43,311 bases of DNA from Phormidium tenue FACHB-1052 (lineage in GTDB: Bacteria > Cyanobacteriota > Cyanobacteriia > Phormidesmidales > Phormidesmidaceae): NCBI RefSeq assembly GCF_014696675.1, contig NZ_JACJQN010000030.1, positions 1-43,311 of the forward strand, in the 5' to 3' direction. Below the pieces are notes generated by a model. That model worked only from the letters and a program-made list of their open reading frames with translations. It had not been told where the DNA came from and ran no database searches. Position numbers and translations under genes: made by a program. Position 1 is the first letter of the stretch. The number at the start of each line of letters is the position of its first letter. Positions 7,555 through 16,020 of the stretch are shown in pieces.

Positions 7555-8043
7555 ATGAAACCGATCCACGGGGTATTCGCCCTGGCCATCATTGGCACCG
7601 CAATACCCAGCGTCAGTAGCTTGGGCAACTTCGCCTCACAAGTCAGCAGCGCCCGCGCCGAGGCCAGCCGCATCGGCAATGACCTGACCGAGCTGACCCT
7701 AAGCCAGCAAGACCAGGCGCAAAAAAACGAGGTAGCGATCGCCCGCTATCAAGACGGCTGTATTCCAGTGGTGAGTGCTGACCAGCAGAACTACGTCTCC
7801 CTCGTGCTCAACCTCCCCGTCATCGACAGCGTTTCCAACCACCCTATCTCGGTGGGTTCTATTGTCTGCGATGCCCACGGCAACACCGGGGCGATTACCG
7901 ACGATGACAACGACCCCAGCACCCCAGGTGTCACTCAAAAGATGGCCTTTACCGGAGATAAGGCGATCGTTGATGCCCGCATGAAACAGTACCGAGGAGC
8001 CGCCTACTACCTCCCCTCGAACATAGACCCAGCAAACTTTTAG
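7555..8043 (+). CDS. Hypothetical exported or membrane-anchored protein
   Basis: A 162-residue protein with a hydrophobic N-terminal segment (about 6-22) that could be a signal peptide or anchor. A helical stretch (27-66) and a domain with two cysteines (C69, C105) follow; these could form a disulfide outside the membrane. The DDDNDPS segment near 116-123 is acidic. It is not recognised. The gene lies 74 bases after the two-helix membrane protein and 11 bases before the next gene. Confidence 0.55.
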   Translation: MKPIHGVFALAIIGTAIPSVSSLGNFASQVSSARAEASRIGNDLTELTLSQQDQAQKNEVAIARYQDGCIPVVSADQQNYVSLVLNLPVIDSVSNHPISVGSIVCDAHGNTGAITDDDNDPSTPGVTQKMAFTGDKAIVDARMKQYRGAAYYLPSNIDPANF

Positions 8044-8054
8044 AGGCTCAACCC

Positions 8055-8753
8055 ATGACTACCTATTACGGAAAAAACTGGTCAGCCGGTTCCCAAGACT
8101 CAAAGACCAAATCCTCAAAACGTGGCCCCAACTCAGGAGCCAAGACCGCTCGACAGCTTCTCTACTGGCTGGCCATCTGCGTCGCCTGCATCGTGGCTGC
8201 TGCCAACATGCTGCCCTACTGCAAAGCGGTAAGCCTCGCACTGGTCAACATTTTCGACTTGCAAGGCATGGTGGGCTTCTTTGGCAATCGTGCCCTGGCC
8301 CTGATCGCCATCCCCGTTGGGGTCGTGTTGTGGGCCTTCATCCAGACGGCAGAAACTTACCCGATTCTGCTGAAGCACGACCGCAAGCTGATGCGCTTGA
8401 TTGCCCTTGAAGCTGATTCCGCCGATCAACTCCAGGTGAATGAGGGCGACGATCCCGCCCTCGTGCGCCTCAAAGAATGGTACAACCGCTTTCCCCTGCT
8501 CAGCATCCGCAGCGCCAACCGGGCCAGCCTCGTCGCCTACCTCGTCGATACCTTCCTCTGCCTAACCGTCTTCCCCCCCGTCGAGGGCGGTTTTGGGCAG
8601 CTGGTGTTTGTCATCTTTACCGGCCAGTGGGGGCTGATCAACTGGGGCAGTGTGGGGCTGATCGTCACCATGCTGTTCTGCTTTGAACTCATGGTGCGAC
8701 TCATCTTGTTCCTGGGTCTGCAATGGCACTACATGAAGCGAGCCCACGGCTAG
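8055..8753 (+). CDS. Polytopic membrane protein (about four helices)
   Basis: A 232-residue protein. Hydrophobic segments are seen at about 34-54, 79-97, 157-190 (broken by a Pro-Pro-Gly stretch) and 199-222. A charged cytoplasmic-looking loop (100-155) lies in the middle. GAGG sits 8 bases before the ATG. No enzyme motif is visible. Its place directly before the ATPase gene suggests a channel or scaffold partner for that motor, which is inference from context. Confidence 0.6.
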   Translation: MTTYYGKNWSAGSQDSKTKSSKRGPNSGAKTARQLLYWLAICVACIVAAANMLPYCKAVSLALVNIFDLQGMVGFFGNRALALIAIPVGVVLWAFIQTAETYPILLKHDRKLMRLIALEADSADQLQVNEGDDPALVRLKEWYNRFPLLSIRSANRASLVAYLVDTFLCLTVFPPVEGGFGQLVFVIFTGQWGLINWGSVGLIVTMLFCFELMVRLILFLGLQWHYMKRAHG

Positions 8754-8776
8754 AACGGCCAGATAACACTGTAAAC

Positions 8777-8794
8777 GGGGGCAACGGTGCCCCC
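8777..8794 (+). promoter_or_regulatory. Hairpin between the membrane protein and ATPase genes
   Basis: GGGGGCA (8777-8783) pairs with TGCCCCC (8788-8794) around ACGG, 18 bases before the ATPase start. It is a 7-bp GC-rich stem without a long T run. It could mark an RNA processing or partial termination point that sets the ATPase level relative to the upstream genes. Confidence 0.5.
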
Positions 8795-8812
8795 ATCTCT
8801 TTAGGTGAAACC

Positions 8813-10192
8813 ATGAGTAACTTAGCGACCACACAACCCCTTTGGATTGACACCGCCGAGGATGCCGCCGAAGGGATGCACAACCCCAAACTCTATATCG
8901 GCGGTGGCCTAGCCGGTGGGCTCATCCTGGGGAGCCTGCTGAATCCACTGACGGGCCTAGCTGCTCTGGCCTATGGCATCTACCTGGCCTGGGATGCTAA
9001 CGAGCGCAACAGCGACCAAATCGAAGCTGTCAGCGATGGCCTGGTTGCCCACCTACTGGATAAAAAGCACCTCCGACAGTACCAAGCCGATGTCGGAGCC
9101 GACCAGGTGCAGGCAGAGCTAACCCAGGCGATCGCGCGAGAACTGCGCCTCTCAGACGATGCCGAAAACTTGGCCAAGTCGCTAGGGTTGCTGGGCAAGA
9201 ATGCGCCTGCTGCCCCGCCACAACTGTCCCCAGCCGCCCCCATCGGCCCCAGCACCCGCCTAAATGCCCTACCTGTAGCGGCAACCCCTAGCGGCTCCCA
9301 GCAGTGGGATGAGGACGAGGTAGCGATCGCCCCCACGGCAACCGGCATCCTGCAAGATTGCCTGGCCTATCCCACGATTCTCATCTACGGCCCCCAAGGT
9401 AGCGGCAAAAGCACCCTGGCCCATTGGCTGATTCAGCAGCGGATCGCCGCTGGCCACCACTGCGAGATCCTAGATCCCCATGCCGCCTACGGGGCCTGGG
9501 AGGGGTTGCCGCTCTATGGCGCTGGGATGGACTATGCCGCCTGCGACGCTCGCCTGGTGGCGTTTGCTGACCTGGTGAAAAGCCGCTACCAGGTCTTGAG
9601 CACTAAGCCCAACTTCAACCCCAAACCCTATACCCTGCTGACGGAGGAATTTACCAACTGGGCCCAGCACTGCTCCCACGCTGGCCAGTTTTTTGGCAGC
9701 TCTATGTCTGACTTGCGGAAGGTGAATATGTTTGCCGTCTACGTTGCCCATGGTCGCACCCTAACTTCTCTGGGGGGTAAGGCCGGTGTCGCTGAACAAC
9801 GCGACCAAACCTTACTCGAAATCGAGCTATCTGCGATCGTTGGCCCTGGGGGTAAGGCCATGCCATCGGGTAAGGCAAACGTCTATTACCCAGGCCAGAA
9901 AAACACCCCGATCGCCGTAGAAGTGCCCACCCTAGAGCTAGAGCAACCGGCCAACAATCAGGGGCTAGAATCCGCCTACTCTGCCGATAGCTCAAATGAT
10001 GAGGTGGCCATTATTAGGGAGGTTTTGATTAAGGCTAATGAGCCTCTGCTGGCATCCCAAATCAGGCAAAAGCACCGGGCACTAAAGGACGGGGTAGACA
10101 CCAAAGCACTGGAGCAAAAATTAGAGAGGATGGCGCACGAGGGCTTTATCGAGCGCCTCCCTGAGAATCCGCCCCGCTACGCTGTCTCGTGA
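8813..10192 (+). CDS. Membrane-anchored FtsK/HerA-like P-loop ATPase with winged-helix C-terminus
   Basis: A 459-residue protein. A glycine-rich hydrophobic segment (about 29-58) anchors it. A linker (60-175) follows, then Walker A GPQGSGKST (193-201) and a Walker B-like TLLTEEF (E278, E279). The VNMFAVYVAHGRTL strand (305-317) resembles the sensor strand of HerA/FtsK motors. Residues 396-459 read as a winged helix (IIREVLIKANEPLLASQIRQ, then GFIERLPENPPRYAV). The start at 8813 has AGGTGA 5 bases upstream; an upstream extension to 8723 would overlap the previous gene and is rejected. It is shorter than FtsK or VirD4. An 11-bp repeat array starts on its stop codon, as in Streptomyces traB, whose winged helix binds the adjacent clt repeats. 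DNA pumping, transfer or segregation is inferred. Confidence 0.65.
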   Translation: MSNLATTQPLWIDTAEDAAEGMHNPKLYIGGGLAGGLILGSLLNPLTGLAALAYGIYLAWDANERNSDQIEAVSDGLVAHLLDKKHLRQYQADVGADQVQAELTQAIARELRLSDDAENLAKSLGLLGKNAPAAPPQLSPAAPIGPSTRLNALPVAATPSGSQQWDEDEVAIAPTATGILQDCLAYPTILIYGPQGSGKSTLAHWLIQQRIAAGHHCEILDPHAAYGAWEGLPLYGAGMDYAACDARLVAFADLVKSRYQVLSTKPNFNPKPYTLLTEEFTNWAQHCSHAGQFFGSSMSDLRKVNMFAVYVAHGRTLTSLGGKAGVAEQRDQTLLEIELSAIVGPGGKAMPSGKANVYYPGQKNTPIAVEVPTLELEQPANNQGLESAYSADSSNDEVAIIREVLIKANEPLLASQIRQKHRALKDGVDTKALEQKLERMAHEGFIERLPENPPRYAVS

Positions 10193-10328
10193 GTGTCTTG
10201 CCCACGAGACAAAAAGCCTGGAGCCCTTGTCTTGTGGGTGTCTCGCCGTCTTGTGGGCTGTCTTGTGACTGTCTTGCGAAATAACCCACAAGACAGCCGC
10301 AAGACGCCTACAAGACGGCCACAAGACA
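10183..10328. repeat. Array of 11-bp TGTCTTGTGGG-type sites, both orientations
   Basis: Plus-oriented copies start at 10183, 10194, 10228, 10239, 10247, 10259 and 10270. Minus-oriented copies lie at 10201-10211 and in four contiguous 11-bp units at 10285-10328 (CCCACAAGACA, GCCGCAAGACG, CCTACAAGACG, GCCACAAGACA). The core is TGTCTYG. Most steps are 11 bases, about one helical turn, so bound proteins would share one face. The first copy overlaps the ATPase stop codon. Candidates are a clt-like transfer site, a segregation site, replication iterons or an operator. Confidence 0.8.
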
Positions 10329-10370
10329 GCAGCACCGACTACCCTACACCGCTATTTAGGAGTAGCAGAA

Positions 10371-10613
10371 ATGACCTGGCAATGCCCTTATACCCCACTC
10401 GAATTGCACCAGTTCAACCCCCACGGCTTTGCCTACGGTGATCGCGTTGTCCTGCCCGATAGCCGCACTGGAATGGTGAGCAAGGTTGGCTACAAATACG
10501 GTCACGTCGACGCAGACGCAGGGGCCGATTGGAAAGGCTACCTGACCGAGTTGAGGCCAGCGATACCCGATGAAGTGGGCCTGCCCAGGATGCAGCAATT
10601 GAGTCTGCTGTAG
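10371..10613 (+). CDS. Small hypothetical protein (SH3/KOW-like fold possible)
   Basis: An 80-residue protein with AGGAG 10 bases before the ATG. The centre (FAYGDRVVLPDSRTGMVSKVGYKYGHVDAD) has the alternating strand pattern and the Gly/Asp turn of small SH3-like or KOW-like barrels. It is the last gene before the terminator and lies just after the 11-bp array. Not assigned to a family. Confidence 0.55.
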   Translation: MTWQCPYTPLELHQFNPHGFAYGDRVVLPDSRTGMVSKVGYKYGHVDADAGADWKGYLTELRPAIPDEVGLPRMQQLSLL

Positions 10614-10633
10614 TGCGATCTTGCAGAGACCAA

Positions 10634-10678
10634 ACAAAAAACCCCACAGGCCAGCGGTGCCGGTGGGGGTTTGTTCTT
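10634..10678 (+). terminator. Terminator of the seven-gene operon
   Basis: AAACCCCAC (10639-10647) pairs with GTGGGG-GTTT (10663-10672) across a GC-rich loop that can itself pair, and TTTGTT follows. It lies 21 bases after the stop of the 80-residue gene, which ends the operon begun near 6458. Confidence 0.75.
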
Positions 10679-10998
10679 AGGGTGCATCTACGATTTAGGA
10701 CTCCTGCCCGCTGCCTACCCATGGTGCCCTCGCCGGCGGGGGCGGTAGCAGGGGTAAGCTATTTGGCGTAAATGGAATTTTACATCTGCCTTTGGCGATC
10801 GCTAGGGGCTTTGTTTTGCTCTGCCCTCGGCCAGAAGTAAGGGGATGGGCAACCCGGCTAGTTGCGCGCGCAGGCAACTACTCAGCTCACTAGCTTTCAG
10901 CAGTTTGAAGCTACACCAGTATTTCTCCCACCCCAAGAGAATGCACCTGGTTCACTCGAATCGAGAGCAGCTCGTAGCTAATCCTGCTTAACATATTC
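10679..10998. other. Intergenic stretch between backbone and redox island
   Basis: No gene is seen on either strand. It holds one GGCGATCGC octamer near 10794 and marks the change from GC-rich backbone to AT-richer cargo. It is a convergent junction: the backbone operon ends from the left and the response regulator ends from the right. Confidence 0.4.
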
Positions 10999-11685
10999 CT
11001 AATCGCGCAAAATATAGCCTACGCCTCTCACTGTATGGATTAGGCGTGGTTCGCCGTTTGCTTCTAACTTCAATCGCAGATAGCGAATATACACCTCAAT
11101 AATGTTGGAGTCTCCGAGGAAGTCATAGCCCCATACGCGTTCGAGAATCAGCTCACGGGTATGCACCTGACGAGGATGATTCATCAGATACTCTAAAAGG
11201 TCAAATTCTTTAGCTGTCAATTCAATCGCTCTCTGCCCTCGCAGTACCTGCCGAGTTGCTCGATTTAAGCTAACATCCTCAATCTGCAATATTTCTAGAT
11301 TAGGCTCTTGGACGCGACGTAGGTGAGCACGAACACGAGCTAACAACTCCTCAATACTAAATGGCTTAACCACATAATCATCTGCTCCTGCATCAAGCCC
11401 AGTAACGCGGTCACTAATCTCGTCTTTTGCGGTTAGTAAAATCACCGGCAGACTGCTGCCAGTTGCTCGCAGCCGACGGCATAGCTCAACTCCCGTTAAT
11501 CCTGGCAACATCCAATCCAGAATTGCTAGATCAGGCGTTGATTCCCGGGCTAGAACTAATCCTGCAATACCATCATGAGCGACACTAACTCGATAGCCCT
11601 CACTGGCTAGTTCTAACTGGACGAATCGGGCCAATTTTACCTCATCTTCGACCAGCAGAATGTGAGCATTGATCGGGTTATTCAT
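10999..11685 (-). CDS. OmpR-family response regulator
   Basis: A 228-residue regulator with a complete receiver domain: acidic pair E13/D14, phospho-acceptor D57 (ILDWMLPG), switch T85 and K107. A C-terminal winged helix (about 130-228) follows, with the RELILERVWGYDF and VRGVGYILRD signatures. It is the last gene of the minus-strand redox island and lies 47 bases after its kinase gene. By analogy to HprR and NrsR/ManR-type regulators it should control the island from its 5' end, where 11-bp-spaced direct repeats are seen. Confidence 0.92.
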   Translation of the reverse strand: MNNPINAHILLVEDEVKLARFVQLELASEGYRVSVAHDGIAGLVLARESTPDLAILDWMLPGLTGVELCRRLRATGSSLPVILLTAKDEISDRVTGLDAGADDYVVKPFSIEELLARVRAHLRRVQEPNLEILQIEDVSLNRATRQVLRGQRAIELTAKEFDLLEYLMNHPRQVHTRELILERVWGYDFLGDSNIIEVYIRYLRLKLEANGEPRLIHTVRGVGYILRD

Positions 11686-11732
11686 CGGATCACTCCAAGG
11701 ATGAACTGAGTTAGGCCGTTTGTTGCCTGGTA

Positions 11733-13172
11733 TTAAACTGTAGCGGTGTTTAACCCAGGCAAATAGATTGTAAAGGTACTACCTTTGCTTAGTTTGGATT
11801 CGACAGTGATTCTGCCGCCCATTTCTTCGACCATTGTTTTGACGACAGCTAGCCCAAGGCCGTAGCCCCCAGTCGTGCGAGTGCGAGCCTGGTCAACCCG
11901 GTAAAATCGCTCAAAGATTCTGCTTTGGTCTAACAAAGGGATGCCAATGCCTTGATCCGATACCTGAATGAGGGCCTTATCGCCGGAAGAATGTACTTTT
12001 ATTTTGATTGGCCGATCAGGGTTTGAGTATTTCATGGCGTTGTCAATTAGGTTGAGCAAGATCTGCTTTAAGCGATCTCGATCGACTCGGGCAATAACGT
12101 CAGTAGTTGATTCAATCGGGACTTGCCGATGGCTGAACTTTTTTGTCATATCAGCTACTTCTGCTACCAGGGCATTTAGAACGACTGGCTCGACATGAAG
12201 GTGTAGCTGACCACTGTCTGCGCGTGCAAACTCAAGTAGATCTTCGAGCAAGCGAATGGTTCTATTCGCTTCAGAAGAAGCGGTTTCTAAGGCTTCTTGC
12301 TGATACTCATTGAGGTTGGTACTGCGTCGAAGAACGCTTTGTAAATACCCAGAAACAATCGTTAAAGGAGTCCGTAGTTCATGGGAGACGTTACTGACGA
12401 ACTCGCGCTGTTGTTCCCAGGATTCTGAAAGGCGCAGCAGCATAATGTCGAAGGTCTGCGCTAAATCTTTGACTTCGCTAGGGGCGTGAGTCAGTTGTAT
12501 TCTAGCTTTACCTAGATCGTCAGGTGAAATCAGGCTGGCCATCCGGCTCATTTCCTGAAGCGGCTGAAGGGCTCGCCGAATGCGCAGAGTAATTAAGGTT
12601 ATTATCAACAGCAACGCTAAGATACAAACGGCAGTGAGACCCTGAATAGCCTGAGTTAACTGACGTTGAGCCACAGTGACATTCTGGGCTAAATAAACTG
12701 TCCCAATTGGCTTTCCCTGGATGATCAGGGGTCGTTTACAGAGAACGAAGTAGCGATCACTAACTTGATAAACTTGGGGTCGGAGCGGCATGTCAGCGAG
12801 AGACATGAGTATGCCTGTAAAGGCAGCATCCATCCCTGCTGATTGAGCCAGCGTTTTGCCAGTCGGATCGCTGACCCAAATTAACAGGTTAGATTCAGAG
12901 ATATTATGAATCGTTTTCTGCACTCCGACCTTGACCGGTAGCATTTCGCTGTAGAGCTCAACATCGCGGGGGAATCGTTCTGCGGTGTATTCAACCTGCT
13001 GAGCATGGGTGGCAATCAGCATTTGCTGCATCTTCCACCCAGCCCAAACGGCCACACTACTGACTCCTACCACCCACAGAATAGCTACTTCCAGCGTTAG
13101 GCGAAACTGGAGTGATGAAGGATTAAGGAAGTAACGTGCAAATTTCACATTAGAGCCCGGCGAACCATTCAT
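11733..13172 (-). CDS. Membrane sensor histidine kinase
   Basis: A 479-residue kinase. TM1 lies at about 24-46, a periplasmic sensor of about 130 residues follows, then TM2 at about 178-197, HAMP (198-250), HisKA with NVSHELRTPLT (H264), and HATPase with the N box (N374, N378), G1 DQGIG (406-410), F box IFERFYR and G2 GYGLGLAVV. The periplasmic domain has C145 and several Met residues but no obvious metal-binding cluster. It overlaps the oxidoreductase gene by 23 bases, tying the sensor to the enzyme. Signal inferred from the gene set: oxidised thiols or methionine, reactive chlorine, or copper. Confidence 0.9.
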   Translation of the reverse strand: MNGSPGSNVKFARYFLNPSSLQFRLTLEVAILWVVGVSSVAVWAGWKMQQMLIATHAQQVEYTAERFPRDVELYSEMLPVKVGVQKTIHNISESNLLIWVSDPTGKTLAQSAGMDAAFTGILMSLADMPLRPQVYQVSDRYFVLCKRPLIIQGKPIGTVYLAQNVTVAQRQLTQAIQGLTAVCILALLLIITLITLRIRRALQPLQEMSRMASLISPDDLGKARIQLTHAPSEVKDLAQTFDIMLLRLSESWEQQREFVSNVSHELRTPLTIVSGYLQSVLRRSTNLNEYQQEALETASSEANRTIRLLEDLLEFARADSGQLHLHVEPVVLNALVAEVADMTKKFSHRQVPIESTTDVIARVDRDRLKQILLNLIDNAMKYSNPDRPIKIKVHSSGDKALIQVSDQGIGIPLLDQSRIFERFYRVDQARTRTTGGYGLGLAVVKTMVEEMGGRITVESKLSKGSTFTIYLPGLNTATV

Positions 13173-13866
13173 ATCCTCGGTCTTCCCAGTAGCCTTTCTG
13201 AGGCAACAAATCGCGCAACAGGGTAATCTCAGTTACCCATTTACTTTGCTTGTAACCCAACTTAATGGGTGACGCTAGTCGTAAAGGGGCTCCGTTTTCT
13301 GCAGATAGAGGCTGGCTGTTTTTTTGATAAGCCATCAACGTTTGTGGATGTAGGGCTGAAGCGATGTCCCAGCTTTCGTGATAGCCGTCAGCAGATTTGA
13401 AGTAAACATAACGTACGCCTGGCTGAGGTTGGGCTAGTCGGATCAAGTCTTGTAGCCGAACGCCTCCCCATTGAACAACAGCAGCCCAACCCTCAACGCA
13501 AACATGCCGAATAACCATAGATGTTAGCGGCAGCTTTTGCAAATCTGTCAGGCCTAATTGCATAGGCTGGTTGACTTTACCATTAATTTGTAGCCGAAAC
13601 TGGGCTTGGTTAATTTCAGGAGTACCTGCGAAGGAATTGATCAATAGCTTACCAGGTTCGATAGCACTCATCGGAAACTCAGGAACGGGCCTTTGTGACA
13701 GAATGAGCTCTTCAATGCTTTGATTGAGGGGCTCAAAGGTCTGTCCCACTTTCTCTGAAAAGAGGGATGACCCACAGCTACTCAGTATTAAACCGGCACC
13801 TGAAATGCCTGACCATTGCAAGAGCTGACGGCGAGATAAGATTTGTTTGGAAGGCATTGAACTCAT
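13150..13866 (-). CDS. Exported molybdopterin oxidoreductase, MsrP/sulfite oxidase fold
   Basis: A 238-residue protein. The N-terminus has a twin-arginine motif (SRRQLLQWSG, 11-20), a hydrophobic stretch and a lipobox-like LSSC31, so it is exported, perhaps as a lipoprotein. The sulfite oxidase-type molybdopterin domain carries the Mo-binding cysteine in RHVCVEGWA (C123) and the cofactor-contacting GYKQSKWV (204-211). It is shorter than E. coli MsrP (334 residues). Next to a cytochrome b and a two-component system it parallels HprSR-MsrPQ, so reduction of periplasmic methionine sulfoxide is the best guess. Other substrates of the fold, such as sulfite, cannot be excluded. Confidence 0.75.
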   Translation of the reverse strand: MSSMPSKQILSRRQLLQWSGISGAGLILSSCGSSLFSEKVGQTFEPLNQSIEELILSQRPVPEFPMSAIEPGKLLINSFAGTPEINQAQFRLQINGKVNQPMQLGLTDLQKLPLTSMVIRHVCVEGWAAVVQWGGVRLQDLIRLAQPQPGVRYVYFKSADGYHESWDIASALHPQTLMAYQKNSQPLSAENGAPLRLASPIKLGYKQSKWVTEITLLRDLLPQKGYWEDRGYEWFAGL

Positions 13867-13875
13867 GGCACACCC

Positions 13876-14490
13876 CTATATAAACATTGATTTAATGAGG
13901 CGAAAACTACCCACCTTGAGCGCTAGCAGAGAATGGATAAGGGTAAACCCGATAACAACAGGGACTGTGATGAAATGAATTGTTCTGAGGGTTTGCCAAT
14001 CGCGAAATAGAACGGCGAGCCAATGAAACTGGGCTGGCTTGTACATTGCCAATCCACTCAGAATAGCTAGCAGCAGCACTGGAATAATTGCTGTATAAAT
14101 CAATCGATGCCAAGCAAAATTCTTACGTTTTTTATTTTGGCTAACTTGGATAACTTTTATATCGCTGCTGTTGGTAAACCGATGTTGCCAGCGGCGACTA
14201 ACCAGTATATACAGCCCATACGCCAGCAGATTTAAAGAGTAGATCCACATAATCGCAAAGTGCCAGTCTCTGCCGCCAGCTAGCCAGCCTCCTAGCAGCA
14301 AAAAATCTGGAAAGTGCCAACCTGAACGGCCCCCAAATACAGGATTAGCATTGTAAATTTGTAGGCCACTTGTGACCATGAGTAGCAGGCTAATGATATT
14401 AATCCAGTGAAAGGCTTTTGCTGCCACAGCCTGATGTGGTAGTCGGGCCTGTTTTTTCTTTCCCACGGCCGATGAAGTCACGCCAGTCAT
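13876..14490 (-). CDS. Cytochrome b (b561/hydrogenase-type), electron donor to the oxidoreductase
   Basis: A 204-residue protein with four membrane helices (about 27-47, 76-97, 130-150, 172-194). Candidate haem ligands H28, H77, H172 and H186 lie in or at the ends of these helices. It fills the place of MsrQ/YedZ but looks like the cytochrome b/b6-type subunit of hydrogenases and formate dehydrogenases rather than YedZ. It lies 9 bases before the oxidoreductase gene, so the pair probably forms a quinol-to-periplasm electron path. Confidence 0.75.
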   Translation of the reverse strand: MTGVTSSAVGKKKQARLPHQAVAAKAFHWINIISLLLMVTSGLQIYNANPVFGGRSGWHFPDFLLLGGWLAGGRDWHFAIMWIYSLNLLAYGLYILVSRRWQHRFTNSSDIKVIQVSQNKKRKNFAWHRLIYTAIIPVLLLAILSGLAMYKPAQFHWLAVLFRDWQTLRTIHFITVPVVIGFTLIHSLLALKVGSFRLIKSMFI

Positions 14491-14527
14491 TCCTTCGTTT
14501 TGACAATCGAATCAGTCAGAAAAACCT

Positions 14528-15220
14528 TTACAAGGACCAAGCTGGGAAAAAAGGGGCTAACCAGAGCTGGACTTGCACATCCCAGCCCAGCAGAATTGCG
14601 ATCGCAGTCCCCACAATCATGACACCGCCTACCCGTTGCAAGCTAGCACTGTAAGGACGGAGCTTCAGTAAACGCTGACTTAAAGCTCGCCCGCTATATG
14701 CGATCGCAAGTAATGGCATAGCGGCTCCTAAGCCATAGGTAACTAACAGCCCAACTGCACTAATGAAATCGTGCTCGACTGCTGCGATCACCAAAATTGC
14801 GCCCAATACAGGCCCTGCGCAAGGAGTCCAGAGCAAGCCCAACTGAGTTCCCAGCCAAAATTCACTCCAAAGCCCCACTTGCAGTGAGCCTTTTTCACCT
14901 CGACTTTGCGGCAGATAGCTGAACAGCCGATACCCCCAACTTGGGAAAATGGCTAGTAATCCAAGCCCTAAAAGTAACCCAATTGCTCCATTCCGTAATA
15001 AATTCGATAAATTTGTTAGCCAACTGGCCGTAATTCCTAACAGGCTACCTGCAACGGCAAAGCCACTCACTAATCCTAAAACTAGAGCTACAGGGCCATA
15101 GTGATGGGATTGAAGTGAACGTCCTACTAAAATCGGCAAAATGGGCAAGATGCAGGGGGAGAGTACAGTCAGTACACCGCCTGCCAAAGCAAATCCCGTT
15201 GATAGAGCGAATGTAGCCAT
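14528..15220 (-). CDS. ccdA: CcdA-like thiol-disulfide transporter
   Basis: A 230-residue membrane protein with about six helices. The two redox cysteines are C23 in VLSPCILPILP and C134 in LLWTPCAGPVLG, the hallmark of CcdA and the DsbD membrane core. It carries reducing power from cytoplasmic thioredoxin across the membrane. The TlpA-like gene 61 bases upstream is its probable partner. In this island it would feed a periplasmic reductase rather than cytochrome c assembly. Confidence 0.88.
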   Translation of the reverse strand: MATFALSTGFALAGGVLTVLSPCILPILPILVGRSLQSHHYGPVALVLGLVSGFAVAGSLLGITASWLTNLSNLLRNGAIGLLLGLGLLAIFPSWGYRLFSYLPQSRGEKGSLQVGLWSEFWLGTQLGLLWTPCAGPVLGAILVIAAVEHDFISAVGLLVTYGLGAAMPLLAIAYSGRALSQRLLKLRPYSASLQRVGGVMIVGTAIAILLGWDVQVQLWLAPFFPAWSL

Positions 15221-15281
15221 GATGTCAAAGAAGCGGTGAGGCTAAGCAAAGTTGAGCGGCCGAATTAAGGAACATGTACTT

Positions 15282-15893
15282 TCAGCCGAGCAATTGACGA
15301 ATTAAACGTTCCGTTTCCTCGTAGGCTCCTTCGCCGATGTGGTCATACCGTAACTGCCCCTCCCGGTCTGCTAGAAAAAGATGAGGCCAATACGCGTTGT
15401 GGTAAGCTCTCCACGTTTGATAGTCGTTATCAACGGCAACAGGATAGGTGATTTTGTGTTTCTGAAGAGCTCTTTTGATGTTGTTAATTTCTCTCTCATA
15501 AGCAAACTCCGGTGTATGAACGCCAATTACCTTTAAACCTTGAGAAGCATATTGTTGATGCCACTGAACGAGGGAGGGCAGAGTTCGTTGACAGTTAATG
15601 CAAGCAAACGTCCAGAATTGGATCAAGACAATATTGCCCCTGAGGTTACCAATGGAGAGTGGATCAGAATTTAGCCACTGACTGATTCCCTGAAATTCTG
15701 GCAAAGGGCTACGGGCAGAGGAAAGGGGATTGATCCCGGTAGTACTGCTAGAAGATGTGTTTTGAGCAAGTGGCTGACTGGTAGACTCCAGCATTGTAGA
15801 AGTATTTCTCAGAGCAAGTGCAGTACCCACTCCTGCAACGCTAAGTCCTCCATAGAGTAGGAGTTGACGCCTACGCCATAGTGTTTTGTCCAT
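15282..15893 (-). CDS. Exported TlpA-like thioredoxin
   Basis: A 203-residue protein. The basic N-terminus (WRRRQLLLYGG) and a hydrophobic stretch to about 28 act as signal or anchor. A Ser/Thr-rich linker (32-60) follows. The thioredoxin domain has WTFACINC with C98-x-x-C101 and the later WPHLFLAD cis-Pro-type motif. It resembles the periplasmic domain of DipZ. CcdA is encoded next to it, so it should be kept reduced and pass electrons to oxidised periplasmic proteins. Confidence 0.85.
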   Translation of the reverse strand: MDKTLWRRRQLLLYGGLSVAGVGTALALRNTSTMLESTSQPLAQNTSSSSTTGINPLSSARSPLPEFQGISQWLNSDPLSIGNLRGNIVLIQFWTFACINCQRTLPSLVQWHQQYASQGLKVIGVHTPEFAYEREINNIKRALQKHKITYPVAVDNDYQTWRAYHNAYWPHLFLADREGQLRYDHIGEGAYEETERLIRQLLG

Positions 15894-16020
15894 TGAGGTA
15901 ACCTTAGAGATTAACAGAGTGATGAAAGCTGGCTTCCTACGACTCTAGAGACGCAGTTACGCAAGAAGCCTGCCCTAAAGAGATTTGCTTTACCTCTTTC
16001 TATCCGAGGTGCTTGAGGAA

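Noticed and set aside
8723..8812. Extended start of the ATPase
   Set aside because: It would overlap the membrane protein gene by 31 bases and has no ribosome site; ATG 8813 has AGGTGA.
10183..10328. Repeat array as a CRISPR
   Set aside because: Units are 11 bp, mostly contiguous and in both orientations, with no spacers of regular length and no cas gene.
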